The notes: generated by a model from the letters alone, not told the origin. A stretch of 15,114 nucleotides of DNA from Acidimicrobiia bacterium (GCA_018882825.1 VERC01000022.1:1-15114), one strand, 5' to 3'; shown: positions 1 through 8,426, counted from the first letter of the stretch. Made by a program: numbers and translations.

Positions 1-274
1 CGTCGTGGTAGAGCGAGCCCAGGTGCACCAACTCGACCGAGACGGCGCCCATGATCACGCCCTCGGACGCGGCTCGCATCGACGACGAGGAGGCGGCCGC
101 AGCGGTGATGGCGAAGGCCGGTCGCACCCGCTTGCCGCCGGCGAGGATGAGGTGACTGGCCACTTCGGTGAGGAAGTCGTCCTCGGTGACCACCGAGGCC
201 CGCAGGGCGTCCTCCACCCGCGCCAGATCGGATTGGACGACCGGATAGCGCAGGAGAGGGGAGGCCGACGACAT
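1..274 (-). CDS. Polyprenyl diphosphate synthase, N-terminal part (cut by window edge)
   Basis: The first 91 codons of a trans-type prenyltransferase read leftwards from ATG at 274 and run off the window. Residues about 47-53 give GGKRVRP, the conserved N-terminal signature of this family, and the visible end reads ELVHLGSLYHD, leading into the first Asp-rich motif (DDxxD) that binds Mg2+ and the allylic diphosphate. The family condenses isopentenyl diphosphate onto an allylic primer; long-chain members make the side chain of menaquinone. Chain length cannot be judged because the rest is missing. A TACCCT hexamer at 282-287 (minus strand) lies 7 nt before the ATG and no Shine-Dalgarno is seen, so the transcript is probably nearly leaderless. 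It diverges from clpC. Confidence 0.88.
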   Translation of the reverse strand, partial: MSSASPLLRYPVVQSDLARVEDALRASVVTEDDFLTEVASHLILAGGKRVRPAFAITAAAASSSSMRAASEGVIMGAVSVELVHLGSLYHD

Positions 275-281
275 GGGGGGA

Positions 282-287
282 AGGGTA
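282..287 (-). promoter_or_regulatory. -10 element of the polyprenyl synthase gene
   Basis: Read on the minus strand this is TACCCT (TAnnnT type), ending 7 nt before the ATG at 274. Transcription would begin at or one base before the start codon. No clear -35 is seen. Confidence 0.45.
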
Positions 288-328
288 CGCCCGCCCCGGT
301 GTCGTCGAAACCCTCGCCGTCCCGAGCT

Positions 329-350
329 GATCGCTCGTCGCCGCGCGATC
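329..350. promoter_or_regulatory. Inverted repeat in the clpC/polyprenyl synthase divergent region
   Basis: Arms GATCGC and GCGATC are separated by 10 nt, upstream of the putative clpC -10. It could be an operator. It does not match the CGC-N5-GCG type box I associate with ClgR control of clp genes, so no regulator is assigned. Short arms like these also arise by chance in GC-rich DNA. Confidence 0.2.
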
Positions 351-390
351 GCAGTGGCGCGGGCGGCGAGGCGCTGTCGGGGGTGCTGGG

Positions 391-396
391 TACACT
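391..396 (+). promoter_or_regulatory. Probable clpC -10 element
   Basis: TACACT, the same hexamer that precedes disA, predicts transcription starting near 403 and a leader of about 53 nt before the clpC ATG. A recognisable -35 is lacking. Confidence 0.4.
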
Positions 397-455
397 CGCC
401 CCACTGCCCGCCTCCGGGGTGCCCGGGGGAGGGTGCTCACTGAAAGCAGGTGCTG

Positions 456-2975
<2,520 letters not shown>

Positions 2976-3032
2976 CCCGCCACAGAGCAGTGATGGATCG
3001 GACCGACCGGGTCCGGCTTCGAAGGGCGCTGG

Positions 3033-3038
3033 TACGGT
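3033..3038 (+). promoter_or_regulatory. -10 element of lppM-A (leaderless)
   Basis: TACGGT ends exactly 6 nt before the GTG at 3045, which puts the expected transcription start on the first base of the start codon. No Shine-Dalgarno precedes the gene. Confidence 0.55.
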
Positions 3039-3044
3039 CGGCTC

Positions 3045-3806
3045 GTGGGCCCGACGATCCGACGCGTGCTGTGCCTCGTCGCACCGCTCGTCATCGTGCT
3101 CACCGGGTGTCGGGTGCAGCTCGCCACGACCATCGACATCGGTCTCGACGGCAAGGGCACCATCACCCAGGCCGTCGGCTTCGATGCCGCCGCCCTGAAG
3201 CGGGTGGGCGATCCGGCCCGCGCCCTGCGGGCCCAGGACCTCATCGATGCCGGGTGGGTGGTCGAGCCCGTGGTGACCGAGGGCGAGCTCACCTGGGTGC
3301 GGATCCGGCACGACTTCTCGACCCCTGAACAGGCAAATGATCTGTTCGCGCAGTTGAGTGCGCCGGAGGGACCGTTCCGCGACTTCGAGGTGATACGCAC
3401 GACCGGACCGCTGACCGAGTCAGTGCGGTTCACCGGACTGCTCGACACTTCGGCGGGACTGGCCGTCTTCGGTGACAAGGCATTGGCCGACGCCCTCGGC
3501 GGTGACGCCTCGGGCGGTCTGCTGGCTCGCGTGGAGCGCGAGGAGGGTCGACCGGCGGCCGAGATGGTCGACCTCGACCTCACCGTCATCACCGGTGGCA
3601 CGTCCCGCACGTGGACTGCGTCGTTCGCCGAGCCGTCCGTCCAGAGGTTGAAGGTCTCCGATTCGAAGTGGAAGGTGCTCGGTCTGTTGGGCCGGATCGT
3701 GGTGCTCCTGCTCGTCGTGCTGACGGTCGTCGTCATCGCGTTGCGGCTGCGTGTGCGCCGTCTGCGCTCTCGTCGACTGATGCGACGCACCACCAGGCGG
3801 TGGTGA
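3045..3806 (+). CDS. Lipoprotein with C-terminal membrane helix, LppM/DUF3153-like (copy A)
   Basis: This 253-residue protein starts with a short basic and hydrophobic signal ending in lipobox LTGC (Cys22), so it should be exported and lipid-modified at Cys22. An extracytoplasmic domain of about 190 residues follows. A hydrophobic segment at about 217-233 is then followed by a tail rich in Arg (11 of the last 20 residues), expected to stay in the cytoplasm. This architecture resembles actinobacterial LppM-type proteins (DUF3153 group); the family call is from memory of the pattern and only moderately sure. No catalytic motif is visible. The GTG start is supported by the -10 hexamer 6 nt upstream and by the signal peptide. 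It converges on tetR-A. A damaged homologue lies at 6408-7148. The molecular role is unknown. Confidence 0.8.
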   Translation: MGPTIRRVLCLVAPLVIVLTGCRVQLATTIDIGLDGKGTITQAVGFDAAALKRVGDPARALRAQDLIDAGWVVEPVVTEGELTWVRIRHDFSTPEQANDLFAQLSAPEGPFRDFEVIRTTGPLTESVRFTGLLDTSAGLAVFGDKALADALGGDASGGLLARVEREEGRPAAEMVDLDLTVITGGTSRTWTASFAEPSVQRLKVSDSKWKVLGLLGRIVVLLLVVLTVVVIALRLRVRRLRSRRLMRRTTRRW

Positions 3807-3818
3807 CCCGAGTCGACT

Positions 3819-3844
3819 GGACGGGTGATCGGTGACGATCGTCC
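3819..3844. terminator. Hairpin between the convergent lppM-A and tetR-A
   Basis: GATCG/CGATC pair around the loop GTGA (3827-3840), extended by GGAC/GTCC across a 4-nt bulge. It lies in the convergent gap and could stop transcription from both sides. There is no T-run. A similar but stronger hairpin sits at the same place behind tetR-B (5792-5810), which supports function. Confidence 0.45.
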
Positions 3845-4436
3845 TCAGGGTCCGAAGAACGCCCGCTCCACCGCCTCGAGCGAGAGTCGGTCCCACTCTT
3901 CGGGGTTCGCCGACTCGGCGCCGTGCTCGATGAAGACGCGCGAACTCATCAGTCCGTACTGCCAGGTGACGGCCGACGGAAGGTCGATTCCCTCACGGAG
4001 CCACCCCCGCTCCCGAAACGGTTCGAGCAACTCGACGAACGCCGTGATGATCTCGTCCTGCGCGCGCGATGGCCGCTTCGAGTTCCGGGCGAGCGTAGGC
4101 GCTCCCGAAGACGTTGGTCCGGCGCCACCGGACCGCCGAGTTCCGCATGAGGATCTCCGACCAGATGCCGACGAGGGTCTCGTGCAACTCCTCCTGCGTC
4201 CCGCACTGTTCGACGCGACGAGCGACCTCGGCGACATTGGCCATGTGCTCACGCGTTTAGCGCTCGACCTGGGCGGCGATCACCAGACCATCGCGACTTC
4301 CGAAGTGGTGATAGAGCACCGGTGGAGTGACCCCGATGGCAGCCACGATGTGGTTCACCCGGATCGCCGCCTCGCCTCCCGCGTCGATCATGTCGACGGC
4401 CATGTCGAGGATCTTCGTGCGGTTGTCGTCGGCCAC
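3845..4436 (-). pseudogene. TetR-family regulator, broken (copy A)
   Basis: Read leftwards from GTG at 4436, this begins VADDNRTKILDMAVD and contains a clear TetR helix-turn-helix (residues about 26-50, ending VLYHHFGSRDGLV). It is closely related to the intact tetR-B. Two lesions break it. Codon 60 is TAA (4257-4259) where tetR-B has TAC (Tyr60). A run of GC repeats at 4060-4068 is 2 nt short, shifting the frame after ...AAIARA; the original frame resumes as QDEIITAFVELLE and runs to a normal end, AFFGP. The whole locus is 592 nt against 594 in tetR-B, exactly the 2-nt deficit. A -10 hexamer is still present. Two independent lesions make sequencing error an unlikely full explanation. At most a 59-residue DNA-binding fragment could be made. 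Confidence 0.88.
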
Positions 4437-4442
4437 GGGCCG

Positions 4443-4448
4443 ACCTTA
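4443..4448 (-). promoter_or_regulatory. -10 element of tetR-A (leaderless)
   Basis: TAAGGT on the minus strand ends 6 nt before the GTG at 4436. The promoter is intact although the gene is broken. Confidence 0.5.
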
Positions 4449-4603
4449 TGGCTCGGGTACGCGGGCACCGTCGATCTCACTGGCTCGCCGTCCATGGGGC
4501 GTCTTCCGCCGCTGTCCCCACCACCCGTCGACGTGATTTCCTGACCATAGTTCCGCTGACATCCGCTGTCCGAAGCGGCTCCCCCTGGCTTCGTTCGATT
4601 CGC

Positions 4604-4608
4604 AAGGA
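4604..4608 (+). promoter_or_regulatory. Ribosome binding site of S-A
   Basis: AAGGA is spaced 5 nt from the ATG at 4614 and fixes that start. The 177-nt gap from tetR-A (4437-4613) holds no gene; a possible weak -10 is CATAGT at 4545-4550. Confidence 0.55.
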
Positions 4609-4613
4609 CCCCG

Positions 4614-5486
4614 ATGTTCCGTATTCCACCTCTCGCCCGGCTGGCCGCTGCTGCGGTCCTGACCGTCTCGGCCCTCGCTCTCGGTGTGGCCCCGGCCGGT
4701 GCCGGATCCAGCACCCCTGCCGACGCTCCGACCGGAGGGTTCACCGACAACCTCAACGGAACCGTCACCGTGACGTACTCGGGTCTCACCTCGCCCTGGG
4801 TGTACATGTACGCGGACGGCACCACCTGCACCGATCCCGCCGGCGGAACCCCGGCCCAGCCCCTCGCCCGGCTCGGCGGCGAATACCCGGTGGCCGCGTC
4901 GCCCGCCACCATCGGCGTCACCACCAATGTGTACGACTTCGCGTCTCCCGTGGCCGCTCCCGGTTCGCCCCTCCCGGCGGGGATGTACTCATGGTGCCTC
5001 TTCGACATGTCGTCGCCCGGGGCCTACTACCTGATCGCCTCCGGCGGGAGCATCCCCGTCTATCCGCCGATCACGGGTTCGATGGTGGACAACGGCGATG
5101 GGACCCTCACCCTCACCTACGCCAACGCGAGCAACGACTACTCACAGGAACTCTTCCTCTTCGTGCTCGCTGCGGGTTCGACGTGCCCGCCGGACCTCAC
5201 CACTGCGACCTCACTGACCAACTTCTACGTGCTGTCCTCCCAGGACTCCTTCGCGTTGTTCGCGCCGCTTCCCGCCAGTCCGGTGGTGGTCGGTCCGGGG
5301 ACGAACATGGCCAAGTTCACCTCCATCACGGAGGTGCCATCGGCAGCCGTCCTTCCTCTGACCTCGTTCCAGGCCTGTCTCTTCCTCACCACTCTGATCG
5401 AGGGCGGCGGAACGGACATCCTCCTGGCGCAGTCACTGGCGATCGCGCCCGGTGTTGCACCCCAGCCCCCCGTCTACACCGGTTGA
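4614..5486 (+). CDS. Secreted two-domain repeat protein S-A, function unknown
   Basis: The 290-residue product starts with a Sec signal peptide (hydrophobic stretch about 8-24, APAGA then GSS, cleavage expected near residue 30). The mature part has two related halves. The first begins FTDNLNGTVTVTY and the second VDNGDGTLTLTY. Each has a first Cys in G(T/S)TC (Cys72, Cys191) and a second in a hydrophobic strand (Cys128 in YSWCLF, Cys255 in FQACLF), so one disulfide per domain is likely. Alternating Thr/Val strands suggest a beta-sandwich. There is no lipobox, membrane anchor or sortase LPxTG motif; the protein ends APQPPVYTG. By hand alignment it is gap-free and about 79% identical (228/290) to S-B. 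I do not recognise the family. Role at the cell surface or in the medium is inference. Confidence 0.82.
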   Translation: MFRIPPLARLAAAAVLTVSALALGVAPAGAGSSTPADAPTGGFTDNLNGTVTVTYSGLTSPWVYMYADGTTCTDPAGGTPAQPLARLGGEYPVAASPATIGVTTNVYDFASPVAAPGSPLPAGMYSWCLFDMSSPGAYYLIASGGSIPVYPPITGSMVDNGDGTLTLTYANASNDYSQELFLFVLAAGSTCPPDLTTATSLTNFYVLSSQDSFALFAPLPASPVVVGPGTNMAKFTSITEVPSAAVLPLTSFQACLFLTTLIEGGGTDILLAQSLAIAPGVAPQPPVYTG

Positions 5487-5508
5487 GCGACTCGATCCCG
5501 GACGTCTC

Positions 5509-5544
5509 ACGAGGGGGTCGCACCTGCGGGTGCGGCCCCCTCGT
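5509..5544 (+). terminator. Strong hairpin terminator after S-A
   Basis: A 16-bp stem, ACGAGGGGGTCGCACC against 5529-5544, closes a TGCG loop with only one G-U wobble. It lies 22 nt past the S-A stop. No T-run follows, as is common in actinobacteria. Confidence 0.8.
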
Positions 5545-5550
5545 CGCTGT

Positions 5551-5691
5551 GTCGCAGTCATCGGCGCCGGGCCCGACGCGATCCTCGCCCATGATCTCCG
5601 GTCGCTCGGGTATGCGGACGTCACTGCGTGGGAGCGGGAGTGCGGGCCGGGAGTGCATGGTGAAGCCCCGATCATCGGGCTCTGCACCTAG
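5551..5691 (+). pseudogene. Possible remnant of an FAD-dependent oxidoreductase/monooxygenase
   Basis: One frame reads VAVIGAGPDAILAHDLRSLG, then YADVTAWERE, and stops at TAG 5689-5691. This has the look of an N-terminal dinucleotide-binding beta-alpha-beta unit of flavin monooxygenases: GxGxx(A/G) after the first strand and an acidic residue ending the second strand about 30 residues later. The usual PSG of the family is PDA here. There is no start codon or ribosome site, the sequence loses resemblance after about 35 residues, and it runs into the clpC remnant. The match rests on a short motif, so chance in GC-rich DNA remains possible. Confidence 0.4.
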
Positions 5692-5745
5692 GAGGGGTTC
5701 GAGCCCCCGCCCATGGATCTGGCCGAGGCCGGCGCGCCGGAGCAG
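5692..5745 (+). pseudogene. Remnant of the 3' end of a clpC gene
   Basis: The frame reads [18 protein letters not shown]. It matches the last 17 codons of the clpC at 456-2975 ([17 protein letters not shown], then stop) at 16 of 17 residues. The stop codon TAG is CAG here. The two DNA copies differ at seven positions in 54 nt; six are third codon positions, one of which gives Glu to Asp, and the seventh is the stop. No convincing clpC homology continues upstream. See the finding on its origin. Confidence 0.85.
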
Positions 5746-5791
5746 AGGTTGCGCTGCCGAACCAATCGGTCTCGAGTCTCCACTCGGGCGG

Positions 5792-5810
5792 TCGATCGGT
5801 GGCCGATCGA
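5792..5810. terminator. Hairpin behind tetR-B
   Basis: A perfect 8-bp stem, TCGATCGG/CCGATCGA, with the loop TGG lies 5 nt past the tetR-B stop on its minus-strand transcript. It occupies the same position as the hairpin behind tetR-A, so it is probably the ancestral tetR terminator. Confidence 0.6.
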
Positions 5811-5815
5811 GATCC

Positions 5816-6409
5816 TCAGGAACCGAAGAAGGCCTGACAGAGCGCGTCGAGTGTGAGCCGGTCCCATTCGGCGGGATCGCCCTCCTGCTGGCCGTGCTCC
5901 ATGTGGACGCGCCCGATGAGGAGACTGTGGTGCCAGGCGATGGTGCTGGGGAGGTCGATCCCGGGTCGCAACCAACCCCGGTCGCGACAGGGTTCGAGGA
6001 TCCGTGTCAGTTCTGCGACTATCTCGTCCTGGGCCTTCGCCACCGCTGACACGAGTTCGGGTCGGGCGTAGGCGCTGCCGATAACGTTGGTCCGCCGCCA
6101 GCGACTCTCGGCTCGCTGGGCCAGCGAGCGCTTCCAGGTGATGACCAGGGCCGTGCGGAGCTCCTCCGCCGACGAACACTTGGCGACGCCCCGTCCGATG
6201 GCAGCGACGTCGGACTTGGTCTGGCGGACGTAGCGCTCGATCTGGGCGGCGATCACCAGTCCGTCGCGACTGCCGAAGTGGTAGTAGAGCACCGGAGGCG
6301 TGATGCCGGCTTCGGCGATGATGTGGGTCACTCGCAGCTGCGCCTCACCGCCGGCATCGATGGCGGCGACGGCGAGATCGAGGATCCTCGTCCGGTTGTC
6401 CTCGGCCAT
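5816..6409 (-). CDS. TetR-family transcriptional regulator, intact (copy B)
   Basis: This 197-residue repressor-type protein reads leftwards from ATG at 6409. The helix-turn-helix is at about residues 26-50 (VTHIIAEAGITPPVLYYHFGSRDGLV region), with the typical YxHF of TetR family proteins. The C-terminal ligand/dimer domain includes RRTNVIGSAYARPEL and QDEIVAEL, which gives no ligand assignment. It is the intact relative of tetR-A, with Tyr60 where tetR-A has a stop. A -10 hexamer (TAGGTT) 7 nt before the ATG supports this start. Its start codon overlaps that of lppM-B on the other strand by 2 nt. Natural targets would be its own promoter and the nearby lipoprotein and secreted genes; the dyads at 6439-6456 and 7311-7330 are candidates. 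It could regulate both modules since copy A is broken. Confidence 0.9.
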   Translation of the reverse strand: MAEDNRTRILDLAVAAIDAGGEAQLRVTHIIAEAGITPPVLYYHFGSRDGLVIAAQIERYVRQTKSDVAAIGRGVAKCSSAEELRTALVITWKRSLAQRAESRWRRTNVIGSAYARPELVSAVAKAQDEIVAELTRILEPCRDRGWLRPGIDLPSTIAWHHSLLIGRVHMEHGQQEGDPAEWDRLTLDALCQAFFGS

Positions 6410-6416
6410 GGATCCG

Positions 6417-6422
6417 AACCTA
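6417..6422 (-). promoter_or_regulatory. -10 element of tetR-B
   Basis: TAGGTT on the minus strand ends 7 nt before the ATG at 6409, predicting a leaderless or one-base-leader transcript. Confidence 0.5.
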
Positions 6423-6438
6423 CCCCCAGCATTCCCCC

Positions 6439-6456
6439 GGGGACGGTTCCGTCCCC
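6439..6456. promoter_or_regulatory. Dyad between tetR-B and lppM-B, possible operator
   Basis: Arms GGGGACGG and CCGTCCCC are perfectly complementary around TT. It lies just upstream of the tetR-B -10 on the minus strand, where a TetR autoregulatory operator or an activator site could be. It is not evident upstream of tetR-A. Confidence 0.4.
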
Positions 6457-7296
6457 GCTGGTTCGTTCGACGCGCGCGTCCCACCACCCGACGATCGCTT
6501 CGGCTGGTCGTCCCGGTCCTCGTCCCGATCGTGCTCGCCGGCTGTCGGGTGCAGCTCACCACGACCGTCGACATGGACTTCGACGGCACCGGGACCGTCA
6601 CCCAGGGCATCGGATTCGACGCAGCGGCACTGGCCCGTGTAGGTGATCGGGCCCGGGCCCTGCGGGCCGACGACCTCGCCCAGGCCGGGTGGGTGATCGA
6701 GTCCGTCGTGACCGAGGGCGGTCTCACATGGATCAGTATCAGCCACGGGTTCGACACCCCCGAGCAGGCCGACGATCTCTTCGCCCAGTTGTCGTCCCCC
6801 GATGGTCCGTTCCGCGACAAGGCGCGGGCCGACGCTTTCGGCGGAGATGCCTCCGGCGGGCTGCTGGCCCGGATCGAGAAGGAGGAGGGGCGCTCCGCCG
6901 CCGAGATGGTCGATCCAGACCTGTCGGTGACGACCGGGGGAGTGTCGAGGACGTGGTCGGCGTCGTTCAGCGAGCCGTCGGTGCAACAACCGAAGGACTC
7001 GGACTCGCGCTGGAAGAACCCCGATCTGCTGGGCCGGGTCCTGTTGGTCGTGCTGGTGGTGCTGTCGGTGGCGGTCATCGCCCTGCGGATCCGGGTGCAA
7101 GGTCGAGCGCGCCGGCGGCTCATGCGCCGCACCGCCCGGCGCTGGTGACCGGTCACGACCACATCGTGCGCTCGGGCCACGGTCGAACCTCCCCTGGCCG
7201 CGTCGTCGAGGACGACCCCGGCCCCGGAGCGGGTCGCACCGTCGTCCACCCCTGACGTTCTCGGTCGCCGATGCGGTTCCTCCGCCAGGAGTGGAG

Positions 7297-7302
7297 TAAG
7301 AT
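7297..7302 (+). promoter_or_regulatory. Probable -10 element of S-B
   Basis: TAAGAT is the best match to TATAAT in this gap and predicts a start near 7309 with a leader of about 46 nt. The rest of the gap 7149-7296 shows nothing I can name. Confidence 0.45.
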
Positions 7303-7310
7303 TCTTAGAA

Positions 7311-7330
7311 ACTACGAAGCCGTTCGTAGT
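7311..7330 (+). promoter_or_regulatory. Perfect inverted repeat in the S-B 5' region, operator or leader hairpin
   Basis: Arms ACTACGAA and TTCGTAGT surround GCCG, starting 8 nt after the putative -10. The repeat is AT-richer than its surroundings. It suits a TetR operator at +3 to +22, or an 8-bp stem in the mRNA leader. A second small dyad, GTGG-TT-CCAC, follows immediately at 7331-7340. No equivalent is seen before S-A. Confidence 0.5.
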
Positions 7331-7342
7331 GTGGTTCCACTC

Positions 7343-7348
7343 GAAAGG
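7343..7348 (+). promoter_or_regulatory. Ribosome binding site of S-B
   Basis: GAAAGG is spaced 6 nt from the ATG at 7355. It selects this start over the in-frame ATG at 7271, which lies before the promoter. Confidence 0.55.
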
Positions 7349-7354
7349 CCTTCC

Positions 7355-8227
7355 ATGTTCCGAATCCCTCGTCGTGCCCGATTTGCCCTCGCTGCGGTCC
7401 TGACCGTCTCGGCTCTCGCGTTGGGTGCGGCTCCGGCCGGCGCCGGTTCCGGTTCCCCTGCCGGCGCTGCGACCGGAGCGTTCACCGACAACGCCAATGG
7501 AACCGTCACCGTGACCTACTCGGGCCTCACGTCGCCGTACGTGTACATGTATCCGGACGGCACCACCTGCACCGATCCGGCCGGCGGAATCCCGGCTCAG
7601 CCGCTCGCTCTGCTCGGCGGCAACTACCCGGTGGCTGCGTCGCCGGCGACGATCGGCGTCACCACCAACGTGTACGACTTCGCGTCACCCGTGGTCGCGC
7701 CGGGTTCGCCCTTGCCGGCGGGGATGTATTCGTGGTGCCTGATCGACATGTCGACGCCGGGCGCCTTCTACCTGATCGCCGACGGAGGGAGCATGCCCGT
7801 CTACCCGCCGGTGACGGGTTCGATCGTGGACAACGGCGACGGGAGCCTCACCCTCACTTACGCCAACACGAGCGTCGAGTTCTCCCAGGACCTCTACCTC
7901 CTGGTGCTCGCCGCGGGTTCGACGTGCCCGCCGGACCTCGCTGCGGCGAGCTCACTCACCAACTTCTACGCGCTGTCCTCCCAGGACTCCGTTCAACTGT
8001 TCCTGCCGCTCCCCGCCAGTCCGGTGGTGGTCGGTCCGGGAACGACGATGCTCAAGTTCGCCAGCCTCACATCGGCGCCCTCGGTGGAGGCGCTCTCCCT
8101 CACGTCGTTCGAGGCGTGCCTCCTCCTCACCACCCCGGTCGCGGGCGCGGGAACCGACGTCCTCCTCTCGCAGTCGCTGACGACCGCACCCGGCCCTGCG
8201 CCCCAGCCTCCGGCTTTCACCGGCTGA
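7355..8227 (+). CDS. Secreted two-domain repeat protein S-B, function unknown
   Basis: This 290-residue protein aligns without a gap with S-A (about 79% identity counted by hand). It has the same signal peptide pattern (MFRIPRRARFALAAVLTVSA, then APAGA), and Cys72, Cys128, Cys191 and Cys255 at identical positions. Residues 41-150 and 155-278 are the two related domains. Domain 1 is more conserved between the copies (residues 51-110 differ at five sites) than domain 2. It ends APQPPAFTG. The equal length and absence of lesions in both copies suggest that the secreted protein, not the flanking regulator or lipoprotein, is what selection has kept in each module. The start rests on the signal peptide, the ribosome site and the match to S-A. 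Function is unknown. Confidence 0.83.
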   Translation: MFRIPRRARFALAAVLTVSALALGAAPAGAGSGSPAGAATGAFTDNANGTVTVTYSGLTSPYVYMYPDGTTCTDPAGGIPAQPLALLGGNYPVAASPATIGVTTNVYDFASPVVAPGSPLPAGMYSWCLIDMSTPGAFYLIADGGSMPVYPPVTGSIVDNGDGSLTLTYANTSVEFSQDLYLLVLAAGSTCPPDLAAASSLTNFYALSSQDSVQLFLPLPASPVVVGPGTTMLKFASLTSAPSVEALSLTSFEACLLLTTPVAGAGTDVLLSQSLTTAPGPAPQPPAFTG

Positions 8228-8252
8228 TCCAACCGAATGTCGAATGCCTCAA

Positions 8253-8282
8253 GAGGGGCCGTGCCCGAAGGCACGGTCCCTC
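8253..8282 (+). terminator. Hairpin terminator after S-B
   Basis: A 13-bp stem, GAGGGGCCGTGCC against 8270-8282, with the loop CGAA and one G-U wobble, followed by a T-rich stretch. It starts 25 nt past the stop and is the counterpart of the S-A terminator, though the sequence differs. Confidence 0.78.
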
Positions 8283-8426
8283 GTTGTCTTCCTGCTCCGG
8301 TCGTCATGAGCGACCGACTCGATGCGGCGACGAAGGATCGGCGTGACGCCACGCCTGCGGATGGGCCGTCGACCTCCCTCCGTCGTCGTTCAGTAGCCTT
8401 CTTGCCGCGCCGTCCGGCTCGACCTC

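Larger units (their letters stand above)
6408..7148 (+). pseudogene. LppM-like lipoprotein, damaged (copy B)
   Basis: From Arg24 onwards this aligns with lppM-A: RPTTRRSLRLVVP against GPTIRRVLCLVAP, then lipobox LAGC (Cys46), the outer domain, a hydrophobic helix and an Arg-rich tail ending RRTARRW. Two changes suggest decay. The codon matching lppM-A's GTG start is GCG (6474-6476), and the matching -10 has become TTCGTT, so the ancestral start and promoter are gone. The frame stays open to an ATG at 6408, inside the tetR-B start, which would add 22 non-homologous residues before the signal. In addition, 31 residues (114-144 of copy A) are missing in frame at 6818/6819. The rest of the frame is open, so a shortened 246-residue protein is possible; I favour a decaying gene. 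Confidence 0.65.

Noticed and set aside
450..455. GTG at 450 as the clpC start
   Set aside because: ClpC proteins start [10 protein letters not shown]; the ATG at 456 gives this exactly and the ribosome site overlaps the GTG.
2999..3015. Small inverted repeat CGGACC/GGTCCG after clpC as a terminator
   Set aside because: Six base pairs with no T-run, and overlapping the lppM-A promoter region; too weak to call.
3825..4544. 239-codon plus-strand open frame across tetR-A
   Set aside because: It is antisense to the tetR-A pseudogene, has no recognisable domain or ribosome site, and its composition is that of a shadow frame.
8340..8355. Inverted repeat GGCGTG-ACGC-CACGCC between S-B and S-C
   Set aside because: Short, all G/C-rich, and not positioned at a promoter or gene end; likely chance.
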